Below the pieces are notes generated by a model. The model was not told the DNA's origin. It saw only the letters and a list, made by a program, of their open reading frames with translations, and did not search any database. From contig NC_016449.1 in the NCBI RefSeq assembly GCF_000235365.1, forward strand, positions 1-64,000: DNA of 64,000 bases. The letters run 5' to 3'. Origin of the DNA: Eremothecium cymbalariae DBVPG#7215. Taxonomy: Eukaryota > Ascomycota > Saccharomycetes > Saccharomycetales > Saccharomycetaceae. How positions within the stretch are numbered: position 1 is the stretch's first letter; the number at the start of each line of letters is the position of its first letter. The position numbers and the translations under genes are program-made. This document shows positions 19,924 through 29,750 of the stretch, one piece after another.

Positions 19924-22074
19924 ATGCTTCAATTCTTGAAAAGATTTAACATTTTGAAGAATTCGGCTACTGTTAGCTTTCTTCTCCTTCCTGCGCTTGC
20001 AATCGCGGGAAATCGATCAGTGCATAACCAGGAAAGGAACATGTCGTCCCTACTCTCGCCAAAGCTGGCTCCTTCATGGGACTTTGCTGCTGATGAGATT
20101 GTATCTTTGGCTCAGAAGGCAATTGATGAAGGTACCAAATTTTATGACTCCGTGGCAAGTTTGGAGACTCCAGACTTAGAAAACTTTGTGGTGGCGGTTA
20201 TCGACCATGAAGATGAAACTGACGGTTACATGTCTCAGTTAACGTTTTTGCAACACGTATCTGCTGATAAGGAGGTTAGAGATGCTAGCATTGAAGCTAC
20301 AAAATTGATTCAGGAGTGGGGCATTGAAACTTCTTCGAGATATGACTTATATTCACAGTTTAGCAAGGTCTGGGAACAATATAAGGATGATGAAAATTTG
20401 AAGAAGAATGATCCGGAGCTATATTGGTACATGGAAAATGTAAACAAGGATTATATTCATGCTGGTATGGGTTTGCCTGAGGAAAGCAGAAATAAGATTA
20501 AAGAAATCAAAAAAAAGTTAGCGAATAACTCTTTGGCATTCAGTAATAATTTAGGTGAGCAGAATGATTACATCGCTTTTACTAAGGATGAATTGGTTGG
20601 TGTATCTGAGACTACTTTGGGGCAATTTGAAAAAGTCATTGAGGATGGTGTTGAAAAGTATAAGATGACCTTCAAATATCCAGATATCCATCCTGTTTTA
20701 AATACTGCCAAAAATCCAGAAACTAGAAAACGGGCATATATTGGCGATCAAAATAAGGTCCCTCAAAATGAACAGATTTTGATTGAAACATTGAAGCTGA
20801 GAAATGAGCTTGCTGAGATCCATGGTCACCCTACGTATGCTAGTTATCAGCTAGAGATGAAAATGGCTAAGAAACAGGAAACTGTTTTTAATTTTTTGTA
20901 CGATTTGAAGGATAAGTTACTACCAGGAGGTAAAAAGGATCTTGAAAACTTGAAATCCTTGAAAGAACAGGAATATAAAGAGCTAGGGCTTCCTTACAAT
21001 GGTAGCTTTAATAGCTGGGATTACCGGTATTACGATGACAAGTATTTGAAGGAAAACTTTGATGTTGATGAAGAAGAACTTGCTAAGTATTTCCCTTTGC
21101 AGCACACTATTGACGGGATGCTAAACATCTATCAGAAGCTTTTCAACTTGAAGTTTGTTGAGGAAACGAGGGAATGCGGGAAGAACGTGTGGCATGAAGA
21201 TGTGAAACAATTCGCTGTTTGGGATCTTGACAAATGCAACCCCGAGTTTGTTGGCTGGATTTACTTTGATCTTCACCCAAGGGAGGGCAAATATGGACAT
21301 GCTGCTAACTTTGGTTTGTACTCTCCATATGTAACGGAAGAAGGAACTCGCCATTATCCTGTTACGGTTTTGGTTTGTAACTTCTCCAAACCATCCAGCA
21401 CGAGGCCAGCGTTATTGAAGCATGGCGAGGTCGTGACCTTTTTCCATGAATTGGGCCATGGTATTCATGCTCTAGTGGGAAAATCTCGAATTGGACACCT
21501 AAACGGTCCAAGTTCTATCCCTTGGGACTTCGTTGAGGCTCCTTCTCAAATGTTGGAGTTTTGGCCTTGGAACAAAGATCAAATTTTGAAATTATCCAAA
21601 CATTATGAGACAGGTGAGCAGATTCCAGATGAACTCGTGGATTCCTTAATTAAAACTAAGCACGTGAATGCTGGTTTGTCCAACCTCAGACAACTTCATT
21701 TCTCACTTTTTGATATGACTGTTCATACTGACAAGGAATTGGATAAGTTAGATATTAAAAGCTTGTGGAATAATTTAAGGGAAGAGGTTACTCTCATATC
21801 CAATGGTGATGTTCTGACTAAAGGCTACGATTCTTTTTCTCATATTATGAGCGGTTACTCTGCAGGATATTACGGTTATATGTGGTCAGAAGTGTTTGCT
21901 GCTGATATGTATCATACCATGTTTGCTCCAAATCCTTTAGACACGAGTGTTGGTACACGGTACAGGGATATTATACTAGCAAAAGGTGGTTTACGTGACA
22001 TAGAGGATAGCTTAGAAGAATTCCTAGGAAGAGAACCTAACAATAAGGCGTTCCTGAAGGAACTAGGTTTGTAA
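19924..22074 (+). CDS. PRD1: saccharolysin, M3 thimet-type oligopeptidase
   Basis: A 716-residue zinc metallopeptidase of family M3. The zinc motif is HELGHGIH at residues 508-515 (His508, Glu509, His512), with the third ligand expected in the downstream WDFVEAPSQMLEFW stretch. The C-terminal segment SHIMSGYSAGYYGYMWSEV is the family substrate-binding region. In S. cerevisiae Prd1 (712 residues) cleaves short peptides in the cytosol and mitochondrial intermembrane space. About 40 residues precede the internal MSSLLSPKLAPSWDF; this leader is basic and hydrophobic and could serve organelle targeting. Its position after MIC10 matches S. cerevisiae. Confidence 0.96.
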   Translation: MLQFLKRFNILKNSATVSFLLLPALAIAGNRSVHNQERNMSSLLSPKLAPSWDFAADEIVSLAQKAIDEGTKFYDSVASLETPDLENFVVAVIDHEDETDGYMSQLTFLQHVSADKEVRDASIEATKLIQEWGIETSSRYDLYSQFSKVWEQYKDDENLKKNDPELYWYMENVNKDYIHAGMGLPEESRNKIKEIKKKLANNSLAFSNNLGEQNDYIAFTKDELVGVSETTLGQFEKVIEDGVEKYKMTFKYPDIHPVLNTAKNPETRKRAYIGDQNKVPQNEQILIETLKLRNELAEIHGHPTYASYQLEMKMAKKQETVFNFLYDLKDKLLPGGKKDLENLKSLKEQEYKELGLPYNGSFNSWDYRYYDDKYLKENFDVDEEELAKYFPLQHTIDGMLNIYQKLFNLKFVEETRECGKNVWHEDVKQFAVWDLDKCNPEFVGWIYFDLHPREGKYGHAANFGLYSPYVTEEGTRHYPVTVLVCNFSKPSSTRPALLKHGEVVTFFHELGHGIHALVGKSRIGHLNGPSSIPWDFVEAPSQMLEFWPWNKDQILKLSKHYETGEQIPDELVDSLIKTKHVNAGLSNLRQLHFSLFDMTVHTDKELDKLDIKSLWNNLREEVTLISNGDVLTKGYDSFSHIMSGYSAGYYGYMWSEVFAADMYHTMFAPNPLDTSVGTRYRDIILAKGGLRDIEDSLEEFLGREPNNKAFLKELGL

Positions 22075-22225
22075 ATTGGGACTTGTTTCTGAAATCATCC
22101 CCTTATACATCTGCTTGTTGGATTAAATATATAAAACAGTCTTTTTAACTATATATATAGTGTTACGTACACCAATATTTTTATCGATTGTACCTAACCA
22201 TTACCTTAATAATAGCTTAAGGTAA

Positions 22226-22759
22226 CTAGTGTGCAAAGTTCAACGCTGGCAGAATCCAAAAAAGTAACCGGGATAGCTTCCTAGTACTATCCGAAACCTT
22301 AAATTTAAATAAGTCAATTAGAACAACTATTAAGTAGACCAATGTATCTAGCAGGTCTACTGAAAGGCGTAATATACTCCTTTTGACACGACTTTTGGTT
22401 TCATTATATTTCTTTTTGATCGAAGCTGGCGGCAATACGTTTTTTAAGGCGTACCATAGCCTAACTAACCGAAGTAACTTCAAAAAAGTCTTTCTGGCCA
22501 CTAATAGTAAGAAAAGTAGCCTGCTCCCAGAATTTATTTTCCCTACCGCAAGTGCCTTATAGATAACGTTATCCTTCTTGATGATCCCTATGCTTTGAAA
22601 CAAATAAATCAAATCATAGAAGGTCACTGCGCTACGCAGATTCTCAGTCAACTGGTCTTCAAAGGTAGTTGGTGAACCGTTGGTATCACTATCCTCTTTG
22701 CTTAATTCTTCAGCATACCGAAAAATACCACTAAGGGGCTGATTCAACTCTTCATCCAT
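22226..22759 (-). CDS. PEX34: peroxisomal membrane protein Pex34
   Basis: A 177-residue protein starting at the ATG at 22759; the longer frame begins with TTG right after a stop. It has an acidic N-terminus and several hydrophobic segments (SRLLFLLLVARKTFLKLL, then LLDTLVYLIVVLIDLF, then RLLFWILPAL), with the motif KKKYNE also present in S. cerevisiae Pex34 (144 residues). That protein works with Pex11-family proteins to control peroxisome number. Family similarity is weak by eye, so the call rests mostly on its position directly after PRD1 (YCL057W to YCL056C). A divergent Pex11-like protein is the alternative. Confidence 0.7.
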   Translation of the reverse strand: MDEELNQPLSGIFRYAEELSKEDSDTNGSPTTFEDQLTENLRSAVTFYDLIYLFQSIGIIKKDNVIYKALAVGKINSGSRLLFLLLVARKTFLKLLRLVRLWYALKNVLPPASIKKKYNETKSRVKRSILRLSVDLLDTLVYLIVVLIDLFKFKVSDSTRKLSRLLFWILPALNFAH

Positions 22760-22904
22760 TCGCAATGTAATACGAGTACGTTCGCCAGAGAAGACCACCT
22801 CCCAATAATTATTAGTCAATTAGTATTTCACTTAACCTTTGGGTTACATATTTTTATGGAATGACAATTTGACAATTAGTCTCTAAATTCGTTTATAGTG
22901 AGTT

Positions 22905-24140
22905 CTACTTAGTACAGAATTTTAATGCCTCGAAGTCATCATCTGCTACCCAAAAACTACCTTCAGATTCAGTCGTCGTAGTAGGAAGTGGATGATTGAA
23001 TCTTGCAAACTTCAGACCTCCACATTCCTGTTTGTTATTAAGTCCATTACCAGCAGTATAGCTCTTAGTACATAACCAGATGTAATGACCTCTTTTTTCT
23101 GGGGTTTTATATATACGTCTGAGATCCATTGGATACCCGCATTTATCACAGTGCACAGGTTCATAAGTATTCACCTTATAATCTCTAAATGTAAGACTTA
23201 CACGGGTTGTTTGAGAAATAGGATTTATGGCACTTTTTGAGATTTGGTGGTTCTTTGGTAGAGGGGGAACGCAATGTTTGAATTCCTCCTGACAACCGGC
23301 ATGCATTATCAGAACTGAATTGTGTTCAGGCATTACAGTATATATCTGTGAATTAGATGGATACACTCTACGAAAACGCACACCCCTCGAGAAACCCAAT
23401 GAGAGCGTCGCTATTACTGAGTGAGGTCCAATATAAGTCATCCTGTCCGAGTGCCACTGAAGATCACTGTCTTTTGCATATATATTAGATATCACGACTG
23501 GGCTTTTCCAATCACCCGGTTTCGTTTGAAATGGAAGAGTCAAACGTTTTTGAAGCTGCTCATTGACAAGCTTCTCAATAATACTACGAGTAATAACCAT
23601 ATCATCGTTGAACCTATTAACAGTTTGTACACGCATCCCGTTATAATAATAATCGTCCTCTTCAGCACTTAAGTTACTGTAAATCGCACTACGGCAATTG
23701 GAAACACATTTATTACCAAAGAGATAAAATTCATTTGGCTTTGAATTCTGCTCATTCATGGTAAATTTCAAAAGTCTATTTGCAAGCTCTTCAGGAAGCA
23801 CATCTGTATGATATGTGCAATACTTTAGCTCCAATTCAATATCCTTCTTCCCATAAAGAATAATTGGTTTACCAGAGGGTCTTGATTGTCTATTATACAA
23901 TGACTGCAACGGCAAGAAACTTGATAATGACTGCTGACCTTTGACCTTCGCAACTTTCCTAGGCGGAGACCGCTGTTCTTCCAACTGCGTACCTTCTTCA
24001 GACAGATCTAGAAGTAAAGTGGCATCTCTGACGCTCCCATTACAGCTTACCAGGAGATCTAACAATACCTCAGCATTTGCTGACGGGAACAGATTTTGAA
24101 GATAAGCAAGCTTTTCATCTGTTGTGTCGTCCACGTTCAT
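22905..24140 (-). CDS. AlkB-type 2-oxoglutarate/Fe(II) dioxygenase with CUE and GRF zinc finger domains
   Basis: A 411-residue three-domain protein. Residues about 6-46 form a CUE-type ubiquitin-binding helix bundle (LQNLFPSANAEVLLDLLVSC). Residues about 100-320 are an AlkB dioxygenase with the iron ligands H230 and D232 in WHSDRM and H289 in FKHCVPP, and the 2-oxoglutarate arginine signature RVSLTFR (R313, R319). The C-terminus (about 325-390) has cysteines spaced as in a GRF zinc finger (CDKCGYPM, WLCTK, ECGGLKF). AlkB/ALKBH2-3 enzymes remove methyl groups from alkylated DNA or RNA bases; GRF fingers bind single-stranded DNA. S. cerevisiae has no AlkB orthologue. DNA alkylation repair is the likely role, inferred from family only. 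Confidence 0.85.
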   Translation of the reverse strand: MNVDDTTDEKLAYLQNLFPSANAEVLLDLLVSCNGSVRDATLLLDLSEEGTQLEEQRSPPRKVAKVKGQQSLSSFLPLQSLYNRQSRPSGKPIILYGKKDIELELKYCTYHTDVLPEELANRLLKFTMNEQNSKPNEFYLFGNKCVSNCRSAIYSNLSAEEDDYYYNGMRVQTVNRFNDDMVITRSIIEKLVNEQLQKRLTLPFQTKPGDWKSPVVISNIYAKDSDLQWHSDRMTYIGPHSVIATLSLGFSRGVRFRRVYPSNSQIYTVMPEHNSVLIMHAGCQEEFKHCVPPLPKNHQISKSAINPISQTTRVSLTFRDYKVNTYEPVHCDKCGYPMDLRRIYKTPEKRGHYIWLCTKSYTAGNGLNNKQECGGLKFARFNHPLPTTTTESEGSFWVADDDFEALKFCTK

Positions 24141-25581
24141 ATCGTAGATAATTGCGCAGCTTTAGAATGGCGCTAGGCAATACTGGCTATAACTCAATAC
24201 ACCGGCAGCCTATCTACCGTCTCAAAAATAACCCTTGATATATTGACTGACACTGTCGGTGAATCCCTGCTCCTTTTCCGATTTCAAAACACACGCAAAA
24301 GGAATTCAACTCTAAAAAGTACTTCAAAAAAGGAAACCGAAGAAGTCCTCTTCTACCTAATTAACGCTGGCAAACAGGCTACATAAAATGCAAACTAAAG
24401 ACAATGTAACTCTAACAGACCATGAGGAATCATAAAGTTCGGTGGTTTTAAGTGGTAGTGGGATGCAGCTGAAGTTAGTTAGAGTGGTTATTTCAATGAG
24501 ACCATTTTCATCGGCGGTGGTTTGCTGGCTGGCTATTCATTCATTCCTAAGCATTCCGTCTCCCTCTCGTGGCATCGCTGGAAACCGAATTACGAATTAT
24601 GAGAAAAGAATATAGAGCACGTCTTGCACAGGTTTGACATTGGTTGCGATCATAGTTTGTTCAGAATTTCAAAGACATGTTATGCTTTAGATTTGTTCGT
24701 TTGCCGGCGACCATTCAAAGCACTCTTACGCTCCTGTGGCCCCGGTGCAAAAGAAGGAGCAACCAGATCATCACGTCGGCATGTCCGGACTTTGGAGGTC
24801 ACACGCAAGTGACCGAGGTTGCGCGTATCGCACACTCGGACAGTACCTAGTGCACCTCTTTGTCCTGGACACTGTTTGGGCAAATGAAGGAGGCATGTTT
24901 TTGCGTCGAAAGAAAAAATGGTGGAACTGGGCTTGTTTATGGCGTAGTTGTGGCCGTCCAGCTAGATTTGTTATTGTAAAATTGGTATCTTTGAGGTCGT
25001 AGCGAAAAGCTGCATCTCCTAATACCAGTATTATGTACTTGAAGACCCTTCTCTACGAGGTTATTCTATGGATTTGGCTCTGTATTCATAGGTGGGGTTT
25101 GCCACCCGGACGACTTTTTCTTGTGGAGCTCCAGTTACCCTACCTGAAAACTTCTTCTCGGCCAATAATATTCGAGGATTCCGTAGTTTTTCACGTCTTT
25201 CAGATAAAGCATGGTCGCTTTGTCCGACTTTCTCGCCTTTGCTCACCACTTTTTCTTAGTTTCTTCTAAAAATTTCGTTTTCCTAGGTCACTTCTTCGCA
25301 GAACAACCCAAACACCTTTTCTGTCCTAATAGGGAAGTTTTTGTTATTTTTATTCTGATCACCTGATAAGTATATCAGATCCATAGCAACAAACAGAGAT
25401 TGACCTACAATCCGTCGTTAGCCTACTACGATTGTTGATACGTGTTTTGACGCCTTAATTGTGCTGCTCAAATCCAGACCACCCCACACATATTGCCCAC
25501 TACACCATCACATCACACCCATTACACCGTCATAGTCTTTTTGTTTTTTCCCTGATTGCATTCTCCAATATTCAAACTAAA
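24141..25581. other. 1.4-kb gene-free region, higher GC in the middle
   Basis: No protein-like frame was found, although 24700-25010 is unusually GC-rich and contains an open plus-strand frame of unknown meaning. I looked for tRNA, snRNA and RNase P or SRP RNA signatures and recognised none. The right part is T-rich and CA-rich and probably the promoter of the next gene. Confidence 0.45.
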
Positions 25582-26631
25582 ATGGCTTTATCTGGTAAAC
25601 GTATTCGTTCCGATTTTAAAGGGCCTATTTCTATAAAGAAGCGTCAGTGCTTACTTCACGTCCCCACAGTGACTCTTCCAAGATCCTCATTCTTATTAAC
25701 AAAAACGGCGAATAGAATAAGCAAGAAAATCAAAAATCAGAATAACATAAACAATAGTCATTCTAGTAATGATATTGATGATGTTGACGATGACGGCGAT
25801 GATGACCGTGACGGCGAGACACATTTCAATGCTAAATACTATGATCGGCCGAAGTTTCACTTGGCACAGACTGCTAAATTAGACCGAAGGTTGTTGGAGA
25901 CTGTTTCTAGATACTCTGATTCAGAGTCAGTAAATAAAAATGGCCAGCAGCGAGATCAAGAGTATTTTGCTCCTCAAATTTGTTCAACTGATAGAAACTA
26001 TGATTTTTTCAACTTTAGGAGGTCTATTTCAAGGAATGTATCTTTCTCGGTCTCCGGGGCTCGCCAGAAACAAATCCCCAAATCAGATATTTTAGCAAGG
26101 GAACGCTGTTTTGATTACATTTTGCAATCAATCGATGAGGTTTGGGGTCGCTACTGCAATACAACTTCAACGGCTGAGAACGAAGTATATGACCGTTTAG
26201 GCAAGTGCGCGAATATTTCCTCTGCAACTCCTTTGGGTAGCCCAAATTCTTATTTTTGTGTTTCATATGGTGGCAACAACAGCCATCGCCGCCATAAAAG
26301 CGAACTATCGGATGATGATATCAGTGACTCAGGTTACAAATCCGAAATCACAAATCCAACAGAATACGATACAGATTGTGACTACCGCAAGGTTTCGAAC
26401 TTGCCACAGTCTATGAAGCTACAATCATTAAAAGACAGGCTAGTAAGGGCCAAAAACGACCTTGAAACCAACTACGATGCGAACAGCTGGGATAATTGTA
26501 TGTATTTTTGGAGACGCTGGGATATGATAAAGTACAGTGCGGTTGAGATGATGGAAGAAGACGATGAAGATGAGATCATAGAATCAGTTATTGATGAACT
26601 AGAAGAAGGTCGCTGCTATAACGATGCATGA
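25582..26631 (+). CDS. acidic protein of unknown function
   Basis: A 349-residue protein that I do not recognise. The N-terminus is basic (MALSGKRIRSDFKGPISIKK), followed by an Asn/Asp-rich linker (residues about 50-78), a serine-rich middle, and a C-terminal region of dense character: LARERCFDYILQSIDEVWGR, then SLKDRLVRAKNDLE, then MYFWRRWDMIKYSAVEMM followed by a strongly acidic end. The last part looks like a conserved helical domain because it is tryptophan-rich and free of low complexity. The first ATG in frame is at 25582; about 40 codons upstream are open but lack an ATG. It lies upstream of GEF1 on the same strand. Confidence 0.7.
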   Translation: MALSGKRIRSDFKGPISIKKRQCLLHVPTVTLPRSSFLLTKTANRISKKIKNQNNINNSHSSNDIDDVDDDGDDDRDGETHFNAKYYDRPKFHLAQTAKLDRRLLETVSRYSDSESVNKNGQQRDQEYFAPQICSTDRNYDFFNFRRSISRNVSFSVSGARQKQIPKSDILARERCFDYILQSIDEVWGRYCNTTSTAENEVYDRLGKCANISSATPLGSPNSYFCVSYGGNNSHRRHKSELSDDDISDSGYKSEITNPTEYDTDCDYRKVSNLPQSMKLQSLKDRLVRAKNDLETNYDANSWDNCMYFWRRWDMIKYSAVEMMEEDDEDEIIESVIDELEEGRCYNDA

Positions 26632-27322
26632 ATATCAATGATTTTTCTGTTTTGTATTTGTTTTCAGTACGAGAGTTTTGTTATTTTTTATTTTTTTTAT
26701 TTTTTTATTTCATTTCAATTCGAGGGACATTCATTAATCGTGAGATTTATATTATTTGAACAAGGGATTTTTCATTTACACTTTTTATTCCTAAAAGTGG
26801 CAGCCGGTGTGTTTTTTATTTTTATTTTATTTTTATTTATATCGTTTATTATCTATGAGCAAAGTGGAAGAAGCGGCAAGCGGGAGATACATCCTTCATT
26901 TAGATCCTTTTTAGTGGCACTTACTATGGATTCCATTTCCGCCAAGACCGCACTTATCAATACAATAGAATAAAACATTCCAGCAATATATTCCGCTTGC
27001 GGTCCACTGGCGTACGTATATTATATGTATTTATTATGTATATCTAAGCAGAGTATATATCGCGAAACAGAGAGCATTTACTAAATGACGACATCGCGCC
27101 ACAATTCGGAGAGGAGAAATTATGTCAATGTTGTTGCGTGTGGATCTCCGCAGACATGGAGTTCCTGCAAAGTGAAATGATTTCGGCCATCTGGAAGATA
27201 TAGAACATATTTGCGAAAATTCGGGCAGTTTTAAGATGGCATAAGAAACAAAAAAATCTCCTTTACGATAACCCGTTCAGTCAAGTTGAAGCACTTGACT
27301 AAGAGTGAGAATCTGCGAACTT
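26632..27322. other. intergenic region before GEF1
   Basis: Begins with a very T-rich 3' flank that stays open in one frame (26638-26973) but has low-complexity Phe/Ile content and is not believed to be coding. No other feature seen. Confidence 0.5.
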
Positions 27323-29749
27323 ATGGTGGACTTTAGGTATAGAACTAAGAGTGGGGATCTTATAACGAAGTACCAGTCGTTTGATGCTATTGGTGAAAAT
27401 GAGAACACGGCACAGGTTTCAAAGGTACGTAGATATTTCTATGATGATTTTACGTCATTGGACTGGACACAAGACTATCTCAAGGATATTAGTTATAGGC
27501 AGCAGATCAGGTCATTATCGGGGGTTGTCGGACAGTTGAAACGTTGCATTGATTCTTTGAAGGACTGGATCCTTATTACATTTATTGCATTTTCCTGTTC
27601 TTTAATTGCTTATACGATAGCCATATTTGAAGGGTTGCTGATTGATTTAAAGAGGGGCTATTGTGCGTCGAACATTTTTAATAACGAAAAGAGGTGCTGC
27701 GGAGGGTATGGCTGTACAAGTTGGGTCTTATGGACTGATTTTTTTGATGGGGGTAGGATATGGAGGTTTGAAGCTGAGTTTGTTATTTACCTCAGTTTGA
27801 GTTTGATCTTTGCATATTTGGCTGTCTTAATTACACTTACAACGAAGAGCGAAAACCCTTTGGCGTCCAAAACAAACAGACTTCAGAAAACTACCTATGC
27901 TGCTTACGGTAGCGGTGTCCCAGAAGTTAAGACGATTCTTTCTGGTTTCACTATCAGAAAATTTCTAGGATCATATACGTTGTTAACAAAGTCGTCCGCA
28001 TTGGTTTTTGCAATCGCTTCAGGCATGTCTCTAGGAAAGGAGGGACCTTACGTGCATTTGACTACATGTGTTGGTAATATATCTTCCAGAATCTTTAAAA
28101 AGTTCAGAGATAATGGTGTTGAGAGACGGATAATATTATCTGCTGCTGCGGCAGCTGGTGTAACATTAGCATTTGGATCACCTTTAGGGGGTGTTTTATT
28201 CTCACTTGAAGAAGTAAGTTATTACCTACCTGGAAACCAGTTGTTTAAAAGCTTCTTCTGTGCGATTATGAGTCACCTCTTTATGATCCTTCTGAACCCA
28301 TACGAAACAGGGAAGTCAGTTCTTTTTGAGGTTTCTTATGACTCTGATTGGCAATATTTGGAAGTCATACTACATATAATGATTGGAATCGTTGGTGGTA
28401 TATTTGGAGCTTTGTTTTGTAAGTTCGTTAATTTTTGGGCGGATTGGTTCAGAAATAGTAAGTATATGAAATCACACCCTATTCGTGAGGTGTTGTTAAT
28501 ATCGTTGGTAACTGCATTGCTTACGTTTGGAAACAAATACACTAGTGTTGCCGTCCCTGAACTTTTAGCAGAACTGTCTTCACCTTGCTACCTTCCTAAC
28601 GATTCTACAGGTATTGCTGGTCTATGTCCAGATGACACTTCCAAATTCCCAGCGGAGCTATGGCCTTTATTATATGCATTAGTTGTAAAAATTGTATTAA
28701 CCGCTGTGACTTTTGGCCTTAAAGTACCTGCTGGTATATATGTTCCTAGTATGGTTATAGGTGCCCTCTTTGGAAGAATATTTGCAATGTATTTTCAGTA
28801 TCTGGGAAGCGTCCAAAAGTTACCTATAGTTGTGCAGATTATTTCCCCAAAGGGGAAGGATGGTACTTTCATAGACTTTGGCATATATGCTATGATATCT
28901 GCAGGTGCTTTTATGGCGGGCGTGACGAGGATGAACATCACATTGGCCACTATCATGGCTGAATTGACATCTTCATATAATTATGTGGTTCCATTCTCAA
29001 TTGCAATAGCTGTTTCAGTATTTGTTGCTAATGCAATAGAACCAAAATCACTATACGAGGTCTTGATTCAGAAAAATGATTTTCCATACTTGAACAATCG
29101 TAAAGCACACAACTTTTCTGGGATCGAGACTCAATTATCTGAGATTATCACGAGGTTTGACCATCCTGCCTTTAGAGCGTCTAAGATGTACATCAATGTC
29201 ACCAACGATAAGTACGTCTCGATAACAGAACTGCGAAGTATTTTGACCTACGTTCAAAACGAGGGCCTAGTAGACTGGTCAATACCAATTTTGAAAGACG
29301 GGAAGTTGGTTTCCATCCTACCTTCTCCTGAACTCGAGCCAAAACTAGATACCATAACCCATTTCATCAAAGAGTATCACATTATTACAGATATAAAAAT
29401 TAAACTAAGTGATATCCAGGACATCACATTCAAACTAATTGACACTAAGGGTGATAATTCATCTATAGATCAATCTTATTTAGGGGATACCGGACCCAAT
29501 AAGCGAATACTCGGAAGTACTGAATCTGAGGAGATTATTTTCCGCACGCTAAATACGTTGTGCGATTTGCGAGATATAATGGAAATATCTCCAATTACTT
29601 TAGACATTAAAGCTCCACTTTCATTAGTTGAGTATATATTTACCAGGTTAGGCAATCGGGTAATCTCAATAACTGACAATGGAGATTTTGTTGGGATTCT
29701 TCACAAAAAACGATTCATTGACCAATACAGAAATAGGACGATGCTTTAG
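27323..29749 (+). CDS. GEF1: CLC-type voltage-gated chloride channel/transporter
   Basis: An 808-residue CLC protein, orthologous to yeast Gef1 (779 residues), which sits in Golgi and endosomal membranes and supplies chloride for copper loading of Fet3 and for acidification. The CLC signatures are all present: GSGVPEVKTIL, GKEGPYVH with the gating glutamate at residue 240, FGSPLGGVLFSLEE, and GLKVPAGIYVPSMVIGALFG. Two CBS domains occupy the C-terminal part (about residues 610-800). I start at the ATG at 27323; the longer frame begins with a GTG. It converges with the next gene, with a single base between their stop codons. In S. cerevisiae GEF1 is on another chromosome, so this position differs. 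Confidence 0.96.
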   Translation: MVDFRYRTKSGDLITKYQSFDAIGENENTAQVSKVRRYFYDDFTSLDWTQDYLKDISYRQQIRSLSGVVGQLKRCIDSLKDWILITFIAFSCSLIAYTIAIFEGLLIDLKRGYCASNIFNNEKRCCGGYGCTSWVLWTDFFDGGRIWRFEAEFVIYLSLSLIFAYLAVLITLTTKSENPLASKTNRLQKTTYAAYGSGVPEVKTILSGFTIRKFLGSYTLLTKSSALVFAIASGMSLGKEGPYVHLTTCVGNISSRIFKKFRDNGVERRIILSAAAAAGVTLAFGSPLGGVLFSLEEVSYYLPGNQLFKSFFCAIMSHLFMILLNPYETGKSVLFEVSYDSDWQYLEVILHIMIGIVGGIFGALFCKFVNFWADWFRNSKYMKSHPIREVLLISLVTALLTFGNKYTSVAVPELLAELSSPCYLPNDSTGIAGLCPDDTSKFPAELWPLLYALVVKIVLTAVTFGLKVPAGIYVPSMVIGALFGRIFAMYFQYLGSVQKLPIVVQIISPKGKDGTFIDFGIYAMISAGAFMAGVTRMNITLATIMAELTSSYNYVVPFSIAIAVSVFVANAIEPKSLYEVLIQKNDFPYLNNRKAHNFSGIETQLSEIITRFDHPAFRASKMYINVTNDKYVSITELRSILTYVQNEGLVDWSIPILKDGKLVSILPSPELEPKLDTITHFIKEYHIITDIKIKLSDIQDITFKLIDTKGDNSSIDQSYLGDTGPNKRILGSTESEEIIFRTLNTLCDLRDIMEISPITLDIKAPLSLVEYIFTRLGNRVISITDNGDFVGILHKKRFIDQYRNRTML

Positions 29750-29750
29750 T

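Noticed and set aside
26638..26973. Plus-strand open frame of 111 codons after the unidentified acidic gene
   Set aside because: T-rich repeats give a Phe/Ile string with no domain; it looks like a 3' flank.
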